Shown here piece after piece: positions 1-10,772 of a stretch of 64,000 bases of DNA (positions are counted from its first letter, which is position 1; every line of letters starts with the position of its first letter). The notes below the pieces were generated by a model. That model worked only from the letters and a program-made list of their open reading frames with translations, did not search any database and was not told where the DNA came from. Location: the NCBI RefSeq assembly GCF_001642475.1, contig NW_019173933.1:1-64000 (forward strand). Reading direction: 5' to 3'. The translations under genes were made by a program, and so were the position numbers. The DNA is from Fonsecaea monophora (Eukaryota; Ascomycota; Eurotiomycetes; Chaetothyriales; Herpotrichiellaceae).

Positions 1-792
1 AAGGAGGATAAATCTGAGGAGAGAGAAGGAGGAATAATGTCCCCTCCTTCTCTCCTTATATCGTACGCTCCTCCGCAAGGGATACTCAATGTCTTCCCCT
101 TTCTCCCTTGTCCTTCCTCTTTCGTACACGCCTTACGTTTCCCTTGCCTTTTGTCTCTCTTCCTTACCTTCCCTTGCGTACGGTGTCTCAGCTTGCCAGG
201 ATTCGGTATCCCTTGCACGGTACGTGCCTCGTCCAATCAGGAAGCTGCCCTTTTGCCTGTACAATGTACAGGCAAATTTAGCCAATCAGGAGGTGGCGTT
301 AGTCCTGTCGTTAGTCTTGGCGCTGGTTCGTCAGAACCGAGCCTCCTTCTGGGTTCAACCCATCACAATCTAAGATAAACACGGTATTTTTAGAGCGCGT
401 TTTAAGCCCGAAGAATTTTAACGCGTAATTATATTATAATTAGTAGACTATTCTATATTTCTACTATATAGATTAAGTTAGTTATACTATAACTAACTAT
501 AGACTAAGTAGGAAAGTTAGTAGACTAAAACTAGTTGAAATTGCGAGGGTGGAAATCTCGCGTTTTGTGTGTGTTAAGTGTTACAGAACTGGGCTGTTAC
601 GCAACCTGATTGAGGGACTTATGCCAATTACAACTAGAGGCGTCCGAGTATTGCTATCTCTCTATCAAGTGCAACCCAGTAAATTCGGAGTCTACGACAA
701 AAGTGGGTGAGCGATAGATACCAACACAACACTCCCTGTCGCCACATATAGAGGTGCCATCCTCTCAACGCACTGGAGTCTCGACACTCGCA
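1..792. other. Gene-free left edge; AT-rich, possible transposon remnant
   Basis: No coding gene is supported here; the short open frames at 37-378 are low-complexity Ser/Leu/Pro strings. Bases 1-130 carry pyrimidine/purine-biased, partly repetitive sequence. From about 375 to 540 the base composition falls sharply to A/T, with TATA/TAGT-rich words unlike the rest of the window. Such an abrupt AT block next to a moderate-GC flank is what RIP-mutated or decayed transposon ends look like in Pezizomycotina. I see no terminal repeats or transposase/reverse transcriptase frame, so this stays a suspicion. Confidence 0.35.
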
Positions 793-3090
793 CTATCGAG
801 TTGCCCTTACCAGGTATTTCTCGAACCACTCATACCGCCTCCGCTCGATATCACTTAATGTGCTTCCTTTGATAAATATGTGTCCTTCGCCGTCGTAGAC
901 CTTGATATCTACCGCTGTGCCTGCCTCCTTGATGATCTTTGCCAGGTTGTATGCTTGATTTGGCGGCACAATGGCATCGTCCGCTCCACTGATTATCAGC
1001 AGCGGGCTTTTAATATCTGACGCATGAGTCAGAGGGCTCCTGTCTTTCAGAATGGCTTCTTGCTCCGCTGGTGTAGCATCAGGGGGATAGCATAACGGCG
1101 AGAGATATTGAGATTCGAATTTATGGGTCTCCTCGACAAGGAGCTTCATATCCGATATGCCGCTCTCAGCGACACCGCAAGCCCACACCGAGGGGTATTT
1201 AGCCAGAGCTTGCATAGTTGCATAGCCACCTGCAGAGTGGCCGGTGATACCCACTCGTGATTTGTCGATAAGCCCTTGTTGAGCCAGATAGTCAACTGCC
1301 GAAGCAGCATCGGCGATGTCGCTGACTCCCCATAGTGCAGCAAGTAGGCGGCGGTACGGCCGGCCATAGCCAGTGCTTCCCACGCTGTGGGCATAGAATT
1401 AGTGCACACGAAGATAACATCGGGGTGACCAGAAATTCCAACTCCCATTTCATCTGCCAAAAGTAATATAACTTACTAGTTAAGCTGTACGAGAGCGTAG
1501 CCCCTAGTCGTGAGTGCTTGGTCGCGAAGGGAGAAGCCTGGGCCTGCTTGGTATGTTGGTCCCCCTATTAGACACCCATTAGCTCAGACTTATTGTGACA
1601 CAGCGACGAAATAACAACACTAGAGTGGAGAATCCGCTCGAGTTAGATACAAACGTACCATGAAGAGCGACAATGAGAGGCGGAAGCGTGCCAGCTGGCG
1701 CCTCGAATCGTGGATTTTTGGGCGGATAAAATAGCCCATAGGCGTCACCTCCACCAGGACCGTGGACTCGTGGAAATGTAATCGGCTGCGGAGCTGAGAC
1801 ATACTCTTCTGGAAGAGGCGTCTGGGTGGACTGTTTCAATATTGTCCCAAGCCCTTGTTCATTGATATCAATCACCGTAGCCAGCATGGGGAGTGAGGCA
1901 GTGGCGCCTATGATTGCAAACGATGTGTCAGATACTGGCTTAACGGCATCATTCGGTATCTCGACGATAGGACAGCTGAGATCACGCCATTCGAGTGTTC
2001 GAGTATCTACGAGAATGGTTGTGCAGCGGCCTTGATAATTGAACACGGCCACCATAGTGGACGGATCCAGGAGGCAGTAGGAAGCTGTAAGTTCCTGTTA
2101 GCTCATAACCCAGTATATGACTGCCAGTGATGAATTTGCTGTGAGATGCTCAACCCGGAAAATTAAAGGGAAGGACACTCACAGCCTCCTAAAAACCAGT
2201 CTGGAAAGCCGAATTCGGCATCCTCCAGCCCTGACAGTACGAGTTGTTGTATTTCACCATCGGCAAAAGAATATATTTGCCAGAAATCAGTCTGGTCCGA
2301 GACAAAGTAAAGAACTCCATCATCACGCCATCGTGGTTGGGTAATGCTGGCCTTGGTCTGCTGGCCAGCAATGCATCTGGGGTTCTTTGCCGTGTCGTGG
2401 TCCCAGTCAGCAAGCCATAGCTCTGTATTGTCCCATGGCATATTGGGATGATTCCACTGTATCCAACAAATCTTTGTCCCATCAGGACTGAAGCTTGGAA
2501 AGGTGTAGAAGTCGGAACCAGTGGCTAGAGGCCGGACTTGATTTGTGGACGAGTCGATAACCACAAGAGAGGTCTGGATGTCTGAAATCTTGGACGTATT
2601 GTGGTCCTCTTTGATCGCCACGGTGTATTGGGAATGGTGAGGATGAATGGCGAAGTCGGCGTAGTATACCTTGGGGTCCGCCGTCACGATTGGGATTGTT
2701 TCGCCTCCTTCAGGGTCAAGGCCAAAAACACCCTTGGTCTCCCAATCCGTGAAGATAATGTGTCCCGTAGACTCATTGAAGGCAAAGGAGGCCCCACCAT
2801 ACTCATGGACCTGGGACAGGCAGTTGTATTGTTTGGGAAGAACATCTCTGCTCTGTCCATTGTGGTGCTCGACGATGACGCCTCTTCCCCCCTCATCTGG
2901 ACGTATCTCAAGCAGGTAAATTTTGCCATTGTCGCGCTGTAGACAACTTAGTATCATCCCTTTCGGCGACGATCCTTGGACCTACGTTGACGCATAGCCG
3001 ATTCAATACCACCGAACCTGGGGCTGCAAAGCTCTCAGGCTCGATGGGACTCTTAAACGTCCCATACTGTGCAACTTGGCGAGAAGTCAT
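793..3090 (-). CDS. S9 family serine peptidase (acylaminoacyl/dipeptidyl peptidase-like), 5 exons
   Basis: CDS is complement of 2986..3090, 2183..2936, 1659..2084, 1477..1564, 793..1384, giving 654 residues. Introns of 49, 98, 94 and 92 bases have GT-AG ends. The N-terminal two thirds is a beta-propeller-like region (short motifs such as EGGRGVIVEH, VHEYGG and IQWNHPNMPWD); the C-terminal third is an alpha/beta hydrolase with an oxyanion HGGPT motif rebuilt across intron 3. The catalytic triad is visible: Ser508 in GHSAGG, Asp594 in GADDAIVPP and His626 in EGHIF. Family members cleave acylated or dipeptide N-termini of small peptides. No signal peptide is seen, so it is probably cytosolic. 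It is divergent from the RAD57-like gene, with 493 bases between the starts. The first intron is inferred from conservation of the reading-frame join. Confidence 0.9.
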
Positions 3091-3583
3091 GGTTGTTTGT
3101 GACAGGAGAGAAAAGTCATTGCAGCCGCTGTCGAAAGAAATAGCCCCGTCACTTTATCAGCTTATTAAAGCTGCACGAATTATTTTGTTACAAGCATGCG
3201 TGACATCTTGTCAATGTCACCTCCCGGAAAACAGCCTGCGATGCAAAGTCGTGACCTTCCCGAAAGGGGAAGGGAATAGCGCCCATTTGCGGAATTATTT
3301 TTTGGCTGTGACGCGCAGTTTGGCAGTCAAGTTCTACAGCACCATCCAGTGTTTGACAGTATCTGCAAGGTGATGATATCCATGCTCCACGCAGGATGTG
3401 AGGCAACAGATCGTCAAGAGTTCCTACACCAGCTCGTCTCCATTTCTGCCTGCCCCTCGTCGGTACACATCGTCCCTGTTCAGGCTCTATGCACACAACA
3501 CCATATTTGCCTACGCGATTCGACTCAAGACCATGGCAGCCATCCCGGGTGCTGCACGCTTCTATGAACCTACGTAGACTGCA
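3091..3583. promoter_or_regulatory. Shared divergent upstream region, S9 peptidase / RAD57-like
   Basis: 493 bases separate the two start codons, so both promoters must lie here. I see no clear TATA box or known fungal factor site that I would defend. Short open frames in the region have no family resemblance. Confidence 0.5.
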
Positions 3584-4927
3584 ATGTCCGATCTCGTCGA
3601 CGTCCTCCCTGATTTTGACCTCAAACCGTACTCACACCTTCTACATTCCCTCGAGAAAAATGACATCACTGTCGCCGACTTGATCACCCTCGATCCCAAA
3701 GAGATTGCTAGGAAATGCCCTCTTCCTGCAGCCGATGTCCAGAGGTTGGTGCACGATGTAATAGAGGCTCTGCAACGCGACACGCTGCGAGGATTAAGAA
3801 AGAAGCACAAGAATAGAGCTGTGGATGCCGAGGACAGAGCAGACGATGGAACACAGTTCACAGAGACAAAAGGCGACATACCATTCAAAGTAAGGACCTT
3901 GGATCCGATTATAGATCAGGCATTGAATGGGGGCTTGTACCCAGGCCACATCGTAGAAGTGGTTGGAGAGAGTGCTGTCGGAAAGACTCAGTTCGTCCTA
4001 GGCCTTTTGCTCTCTGTTCAACTACCTCCGCCAAAGGGCCTCGGGAAAGGGTCAATCTATATTTCGACCGAAGGGCCTCTCCATACCAAGCGGCTCAGTC
4101 AAATACTTCTCAATCATCCTGAGTACGACAGCTTGGACCCTGGTCAAGGGCCTTCACTTGATCACGTGCATACCATTGCAACGAACGATCTCGAAGCGCA
4201 GGAGCATATCATCCGGTATCAACTCCCCATCGCAGTCCAGCGATTTAACATTGGACTGATCGTCCTAGATTCAGTGGCGGCAAACTTCCGAGCCGAGCAC
4301 GATACTCGGACGGCGGCGCAACTCGCCAATCGAGCCTTTGAGCTGGCCAAACTGGGAAACCTCCTGAGGAAGATCGCTATCGAGAATAACATAGCGGTCG
4401 TGGTCACAAATCAAGTCTCGGATCGCTTTGAAGATTCCAGAAATCTCCTTCAGCCATCATCTCCGCTTACCACGTCTTCTCCTACCCTTCCATCATCACA
4501 TACACAAGCGGTGGTGGAGAGGCAGAGAGAGGTACAGAGCCTTGATCATCAACAGCGCTTCTTCACTGGATGGGGAGACGAGACAGGGAAGACCAAACAT
4601 GAACAATTGAAAACTCCGGCGCTTGGTCTGGCGTGGGCCAATCAAATATCTGCTCGCATTGTCCTTAAGATGGAGAGTGAACGGCAGGAATATGCAGGAG
4701 GCAATATCTGGAAAGACAAGAAGAAAACCAGGAACTTCTCAGTGGTCTTTGCTCCGTGGGCGGGTCCAACCCATTCTCTGATTCGATATGAAATTACAAC
4801 CCATGGTATTGTTTCGATCCCAGACACCGAAAGGCCCGAAAAGGCACTTGCAACCGTAGATGAGGAACACCAGGACTTGCTGGACGAGGCGTTCTGGGCC
4901 ACAGAAGACGATGAAGAGTTTCCTTGA
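3584..4927 (+). CDS. rad57: RecA/Rad51 paralogue, Rad57 (Rhp57/XRCC3-like) recombination mediator
   Basis: Single exon, 447 residues. An N-terminal helical region (about 1-65) is followed by a RecA-type ATPase core. Walker A is GESAVGKT at 128-135 and Walker B is IGLIVLDS near 223-230; YISTEGPLHTKRL after Walker A is typical of the Rad57/XRCC3 branch. Rad57 paralogues pair with a Rad55-type partner to stabilise Rad51 filaments during homologous recombination in the nucleus. Between the VVVTNQVSDRF strand and the conserved WANQI segment there is a Ser/Thr/Pro-rich stretch (about 285-325) that is likely disordered. The start was chosen as the first ATG in frame. Assignment to Rad57 rather than another Rad51 paralogue is by motif resemblance. 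Confidence 0.88.
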   Translation: MSDLVDVLPDFDLKPYSHLLHSLEKNDITVADLITLDPKEIARKCPLPAADVQRLVHDVIEALQRDTLRGLRKKHKNRAVDAEDRADDGTQFTETKGDIPFKVRTLDPIIDQALNGGLYPGHIVEVVGESAVGKTQFVLGLLLSVQLPPPKGLGKGSIYISTEGPLHTKRLSQILLNHPEYDSLDPGQGPSLDHVHTIATNDLEAQEHIIRYQLPIAVQRFNIGLIVLDSVAANFRAEHDTRTAAQLANRAFELAKLGNLLRKIAIENNIAVVVTNQVSDRFEDSRNLLQPSSPLTTSSPTLPSSHTQAVVERQREVQSLDHQQRFFTGWGDETGKTKHEQLKTPALGLAWANQISARIVLKMESERQEYAGGNIWKDKKKTRNFSVVFAPWAGPTHSLIRYEITTHGIVSIPDTERPEKALATVDEEHQDLLDEAFWATEDDEEFP

Positions 4928-5669
4928 TGGTCTGGAGTAGGCTGCGCAGCGGTATTTGACCTGGTTGGATAGATATCTGGTCCGCAAATATGCAATTGGG
5001 TTGAAAGAACATTGTCTAGAGCCCGCGCATCAGAGATTAAGCACTGCCTTTGTTTTGTCTGGCTAAGGAATGGGGCGAGGCACATCAGTAGTCTGATAAG
5101 ATGGCGGAGAGGCCACTCCAAAGGCGAAAGATACAGAGGCGATGGCGTCAAGATCGGGGTCGTTCGATACTCGGTGTCTGTAGAAGCAGGAAAAGGCAAA
5201 TGTCAATATATCCACTAATTACTCCTAATCCGGTATGTACAGCCGACACGTCTTTTGATTGGCTCCGGCCTTTCTCCAAGTTTGAGCTTGAATTCATCCC
5301 GCCTTTGTTGCTTCCAACAGCACGACAATTGCACAACGAGTAGGCTTCATCTGCGACTTTTGTATCGTACAAACCTTCGCTCTTGGCTTACTTCGTGGGC
5401 ATCCTTATCGTCCCGGATACATGGCCACCCGCCCACCTGTGGCGGAGAAAATGATGAATGGCAAGTAACTCAGACGATCCCAAGATCGACCCGGTTGTTC
5501 CTCGAAGGACAAGTCCGAATATCAGCATCATCCTGCTTGCTTTTATTGATGCCCTTCCCCCACCCCCTCTAGTTGTCGAGGAAGGTTCTTAAAGTCCTTA
5601 TTGTCTTTTTCTAGTTTCCTGTCTTGTCTTCTTAATCATTGGAGTCAGCTCAAGTCTTGACAGTTGAAG
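4928..5669. other. Intergenic, RAD57-like 3' end to amine oxidase
   Basis: 742 bases. The last part (about 5540-5665) is pyrimidine-rich, as expected for the 5' leader of the amine oxidase gene. No conserved coding frame was found on either strand. Confidence 0.5.
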
Positions 5670-7956
5670 ATGCCCACCACAAACGGCCATACAGTCCCCA
5701 AGATGACCTTCAAGCATCCCTTGGACCAGCTGAGCGCCGATGAAGTCAATGTTGCTCGACAGGCAGTCCTCGACGCCCGCAAGGCTGCCGTTCTCTTCCG
5801 CAACATCTTCACTGTTGAGCCCGCTAAGGCCGAGCTGGTCAAGTTCCTCGCCGCCGAGCATGCAGGGACTCTTACCTCCGAGACCCCCCGACCTCCTCGC
5901 CAGGCTCGTGTTCAGTACGACGTGGTCTTTGAGGACCGGAGCCATGAGTACATGGAATCAGTGATCGATGTCGCCTCGGGCAAGGAAGTCGACCACAGAC
6001 GGGTGCCTCCAACTTCGCAACAATCCCTGACAGTGGATGAGTTTAGGGAGTTCAACGAGGTGTGCGTGGAATCAGAGATGTTTAAAAACGCTATCAAAGA
6101 GCTCAACCTCGACGAGAAGTTCGAGGTCGCCATCGATCCATGGCCTTATGGCGGCCCAGACGTTGGCGAGGTCGCCCCAAGGCAAGTGTCTATCCTCTAC
6201 TCACTATCCAGTCTCTAACCTATGGCCCAGGTATACTCAAGGTCTATGCTTCGCCAAACTACGAAATGGCAACCCCGATAGCAATCATTACGGGTTCCCT
6301 CTGCCCATCATTCCAGTGATGGATACCTACAAGAAGGAAATTGTTCGGATTGAGCGTCTTGCCACTGGCGGTACCGAGGATGGCCTCAACTATGGCACAG
6401 CCGGCAAAAACGTCCTGGAGCATTGTAAACCGGCTGAATACGTTCCCGAACTGCTGGATACCCCGCTTCGCAAAGACGTGAAACCCTTGAACGTGGTCCA
6501 GCCCGATGGGCCATCATTCACTGTGAGCGATGACTCTTTGATTGAATGGCAAAAATGGAGGTTTCGAGTTGGGTAGGCAATTCCCTGCGTTCACCTCGAA
6601 GTTCAGCACTGATTGAATTGATACAGGTTCACTCCTCGTGAGTGTGCCGTCCTTCATGACATCCACTACGACGGTCGAAGCGTGCTCTATCGCTTGAGCT
6701 TGTCCGAGATGACTGTTCCCTACGGCGATCCTCGACCGCCGTTTCAGCGGAAGCAGGCTTTCGATTTTGGAGACGCTGGCGCAGGTAGAGCTGCAAACAA
6801 TCTTGCGCTCGGCTGTGACTGTCTGGGTGCCATCAAGTATATTGACGCAATGCTCGTGGACTCGGAAGGCAAGCCCTCAGTGTCGAAAAACGTCGTGTGT
6901 ATCCACGAGCAAGATAATGGAATTGGTTGGAAACACACCAACTTCAGAACCAATCGAGCAGTGGTGACGAGACTGCGAGAACTGGTCGTTCAGTTCATCA
7001 TTACACTGGCAAACTACGAATACATCTTTGCCTACAAGTTTGATCAGGCTGGAGGGTAAGTGGACATCAGCCATGGTTGTGATTGAGTGCTTATATTCGG
7101 TTGCAGCATCACGATAGAGACCCGAGCCACCGGAATTGTCTCGGTGGTGAACATTGACCCTGACAAGGTGAGCCCTTATGGCAACGTCGTATCACCTGGC
7201 GCCCTCGCCCAAAATCACCAGCATATTTTTGCCGTCCGGATCGATCCGGCCATCGATGGCCACTCCAACACCATTCTCACGGAAGAATCCCTACCGATTC
7301 CCATGAACCCGAAGACGAATCCGCACGGCAATGGCTACGAAATCGTCCGTAAGCCTGTCACCAAGTCGACATCGATTCACGCCTCTCCTTTCACAAACCT
7401 GACCATCAAAATGACCAATCCTAACAAGGTCAATCCTGTCTCGAAACGACCTGTCTCATACAAGTTCATTCCCACGCCGTCCCAATTGATCCTCGCTGAC
7501 CCCGAGTCCATTGTCGCCAAGCGAGCAGCGTACGCTCACCACCACGTGTGGGTCACCAAATACCGGGACAATGAACTTTTTGCAGCAGGAGAATTCACGA
7601 ATCAATCACAGCTCGAGGTAGGTGGAGTGGCGGACATGGCTGCGCGCAACGACGACGTGGAGAACGACGATGTGGTCGTCTGGAACGTCTTTGGTCTTAC
7701 CCACAACCCGCGCGTGGAAGATTGGCCCGTCATGCCCGTGGAGATTCACCAGGTCCATTTGCGTCCGGCGGACTTTTTCGAGAGAAATCCTGCCCTCGAC
7801 GTGCCTGGCAACAAGAACATCGCCAGCGTCGAGATTGGAAGAGAGACCAACGGAGAATGCTGTCACGCGAACGGGAATGGATCCGTACAGGCCGATCCGA
7901 CCTCGCATCTGCAAGGTACAGGAAGCACGCCTGTTGCGGCAGTCAACGGACACTAG
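5670..7956 (+). CDS. Copper-containing (topaquinone) amine oxidase, 4 exons
   Basis: CDS join 5670..6181, 6231..6572, 6627..7055, 7107..7956, 710 residues. The enzyme oxidises primary amines to aldehydes, releasing ammonia and hydrogen peroxide. The topaquinone precursor is Tyr415 in ANYEY and the catalytic base is Asp331 in AFDFGDAGAG. Copper ligands are visible as HQHIF and HHHVW. Length fits fungal methylamine/benzylamine-type oxidases. There is no PTS1-like C-terminus (it ends VNGH), although many fungal homologues are peroxisomal. Intron 1 (6182-6230) begins GC, in the strong context AG|GCAAGT, and ends AG; no GT donor preserves the frame there. Introns 2 and 3 are GT-AG. ATG at 5670 was taken as start; an in-frame ATG at 5703 is possible. 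Confidence 0.95.
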
Positions 7957-8583
7957 ATCATGATAGCGTATAGACAATTGCACGAAACTAATTACGAATG
8001 AAAAGCAACAAGGTTTCGCAGGAAAATAAATGCAAACAAAGCGCAAGACGAGTGCGTCCGGCAAGAATTATTCTACCTGTATGCTTCGGAAGGTTCAAGC
8101 TTATGAGTAGTGGGATCCAGATTGACAGTGATTGAGGCTTTCTAGATGCTCGAAATTCAGCCTTTGGCAGATCACTACCCAGTACCGAGTAGAGTGCCCC
8201 ATGTGTCAAGTGGTCAGACCACTCGCTTGTCTCAATAATAATGGTGCAGCATGCCTTCAGGCTGCGACCCAGAGAGTCATTTAACGAGACCCCACGAACA
8301 TCGGCTCGGTCCGAGTCAGCATGGATGGCCATGGTTCCCAAGGGTTCCTACCAGCGTGCCAGCTCACCTGGTGGCGCGGTGGCGTCATTCAGTAAGTCGC
8401 CTGCGCTGCCTGGTTTCCCCGCTGATTAATTCTCGAGGTACCAGTTCGAGAACAATCTTCAGCGAATGACTATCTAAATCTTCTGCTGGAGGAAGCTGGC
8501 TTCTTCGTTATTCCTAATCTATTCGTTATCGCCACTAAATCACCCGCGATTGACTTGTCGATCATACCCATCAACGAGACAAG
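7957..8583. other. Intergenic, amine oxidase to WLM protease
   Basis: 627 bases with no supported gene. It contains the amine oxidase 3' region and the upstream region of the metalloprotease gene. Nothing regulatory stands out. Confidence 0.5.
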
Positions 8584-9555
8584 ATGAAGATCCAATATCG
8601 AGATGAGACCCTCGAGCTGGAGGATATTCCGGATGAAACCATTCGTGATCTGGCAACAAGATGCGCCGAAAGGATAGGCGCAGATGTCGAGCGAGTGTCT
8701 CTCTTTTTCCTTCCCAAACCCGGCTTTGTCAAGCATCCGTTCTCCGACCGCAAATTGGACGAGTTCCTCACGCCGACGACACGAATAAAGCTAGTTGGCA
8801 CGCCCAATGCTGAGGTTAAAAAGATGGAGGACATGGGCGCGGCTACCCGAAGGGTGTCACGCCCGAGCGGATTCAAACCGGTCAAGGCAAACAAGGTCCG
8901 AGATTGGAAAAAGATCCAGGAAGAGACAACCTACACCTTCCACGCCATAGAGCCTCTGCCATACCTACCAAACCCAGAAAAGAGCAGACGGTTTCTAGAG
9001 CGGCTGGCAAACGACCCGGGGATCAAAGCATCCATGCGGAAGCACAAGTTCACGGTCGGGCTCCTCACAGAAATGAATCCCGCAGAGCACACGACCCACG
9101 AGTCAAAGACACTGGGCTTGAACCGCAACCGGGGTGAGGTGATTGAGCTGAGGCTGCGGACAGACGCATATGATGGATACAGAGATTACAAAGTGATTCG
9201 CAAAACCCTTTGCCACGAACTGTCGCACAACGTCTGGGGCGAGCACGACCGGAACTTCTGGGAGCTCACAAAAGAGATCGAGCGCGAGGTAGAGCGCAAC
9301 GACACATTGCATGGCGGGCATCGCCTCTCGAATGAGGAGTTCTACGATCCCAACGACACGTACGAGGACGCCGAGCATGCAGACCATGGGGGCTGGACAG
9401 GTGGGAGCTATGTGCTGGGGGGTTCGAAGGAAGGCGATGGTGAGAGCGCGAGTGGCCTGAGTCGACGGGACATTGTGCTACGAGCCACCCTGGGTCGCCT
9501 ACAGAAAGAAAAGGAGGCGAGAGAGCAACGAGATTCCTCTCCACCAGCATCTTAG
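8584..9555 (+). CDS. Ubiquitin-like/WLM domain metalloprotease (Wss1-like family)
   Basis: Single exon, 323 residues. Residues 1-80 resemble a ubiquitin-like fold (MKIQYRDETLELEDIP start, then a KLVGTP strand). After a basic linker there is a WLM domain with zinc motif HELSHNVWGEHD: His211, Glu212, His215 and His221. The C-terminal part (about 240-323) is acidic and then charged, without a recognisable fold. WLM proteases such as yeast Wss1 and human SPRTN-like enzymes act on DNA-protein crosslinks and SUMO/ubiquitin-marked proteins. The arrangement with Ubl first matches the separate fungal and plant Ubl-WLM fusion branch, so its exact substrate is uncertain. No intron is needed. Confidence 0.9.
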   Translation: MKIQYRDETLELEDIPDETIRDLATRCAERIGADVERVSLFFLPKPGFVKHPFSDRKLDEFLTPTTRIKLVGTPNAEVKKMEDMGAATRRVSRPSGFKPVKANKVRDWKKIQEETTYTFHAIEPLPYLPNPEKSRRFLERLANDPGIKASMRKHKFTVGLLTEMNPAEHTTHESKTLGLNRNRGEVIELRLRTDAYDGYRDYKVIRKTLCHELSHNVWGEHDRNFWELTKEIEREVERNDTLHGGHRLSNEEFYDPNDTYEDAEHADHGGWTGGSYVLGGSKEGDGESASGLSRRDIVLRATLGRLQKEKEAREQRDSSPPAS

Positions 9556-10772
9556 TTATTAGTGTTGACTTTTGTCCTCCTTTGCGATAGCATGGTGTTG
9601 GTGGTCGGTCGTCTCTTGATGCTTGGGTATTACGATAATATTATATTTCTTCCAGAAAGTCAGTCCCTGGAGTTCCTGCTGCCACTATCATTATTATTAT
9701 TATTATATTCTCCATCTACTTGTCATCTTCAGCCTCCGTTTTTCGGGCCCCGAACTGCAACAGGGTACGGATCGGGGTTGCAAGGCTACTCCAACTTTTC
9801 GTACAGGTCCTCCGTATTTCAGGAGTGGTTCTAGGCGCTTGAGCTCAGCGGACTCGGCCTGTGGTCGCCCTGAATGCTTAGATTGGGGCTAGCTAGTGAA
9901 CCAAAGTCAGCTAAGTCTTTTGGCGAGGAGCAAGGCTCACCTGTCTGATTCAACCATTCTTCGGGGCTATCATCGATGGAGCGATGGAGGAGCTAGCCGG
10001 CCCCAGAATCCGAAATCAAGGTGCAGGAACTGGTTCATTTAGGGCTGGGGGAGGAGTACCAAGTAATCGTACCCGTCGTAGTGACGGTCCGTAGCCAGGA
10101 TTGGCAGGGTTGGCAGCTGATGTACCATGTAGAAGCCTCTAGGACCTTGACACGATCCGTCATGCATATTATTGGCATTCCATGCTCGACGAGTACAAGT
10201 ACAGGTTGCAGGTCCTCCTGGACAATCGTATGTATACTCCTGTGTGCCTCAGCCACTGGAAATTTGTGCTGATTCCGAAATTATCTGTCTCAGTCACTAC
10301 CGTCGTTGCCTCTGTCTTGGTTATCGCCGCCTAGGGACTTGTCCCGTCGGAAGACGCCCTTGTAACTTTGACTGCTGCAACGTTATCTCTCCCCTCACGC
10401 AAATCTTCCAGGGACGAAGACGTCACTTCCGCTGGCTGTTACACCCAGACAGGTGAATCAACCAGAGGCTCCGTGAGGAATACGGAGTCCCTTGTCATAA
10501 TAATAAAGAGGAGCTCCTTCTGCTCCTCCAACCAGAGAAAGGTATGGTTGCACCCAGCATGCAGGTCCGCTTCCCGCTCCCGTCTACGTCTGCGTCTGCG
10601 TTTGCCTTTGCGTGTTGAGTCAAAAAACTGTCCGGTTCGAGGATCTGTCACAACATGTCAGACTCCTCATCACTTCCTGCTTGATACTTCCTTTCGTTAC
10701 CTCTTCCTACTGTCCTGTACCTCTTTCATCCTACAGCATTCTAGTCTTGTCACTTGCAGGCATCGATACTGA
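9556..10772. other. Intergenic / long 5' leader of PFK-2 gene
   Basis: 1.2 kb. A short ATT triplet repeat lies near 9688-9712. The last 130 bases before the ATG at 10773 are CT-rich, as in many fungal leaders. Several short frames (for example 10021-10272 and 10368-10772) lack family resemblance; a 5' UTR intron is possible but unproven. Confidence 0.45.
9688..9712. repeat. ATT triplet microsatellite
   Basis: A run of ATT units interrupted only at its ends, lying in the intergenic region upstream of the PFK-2 gene. Confidence 0.8.

Noticed and set aside
345..365. GGTTCAACCC, resembling a tRNA B box or retroelement primer site
   Set aside because: No A box or cloverleaf partner is found at suitable distance, so neither a tRNA nor a primer site can be supported.
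2937..2985. Frameshift near the N-terminus of the S9 peptidase
   Set aside because: A 49-base GT-AG intron explains the change of frame and restores the conserved start of the propeller.
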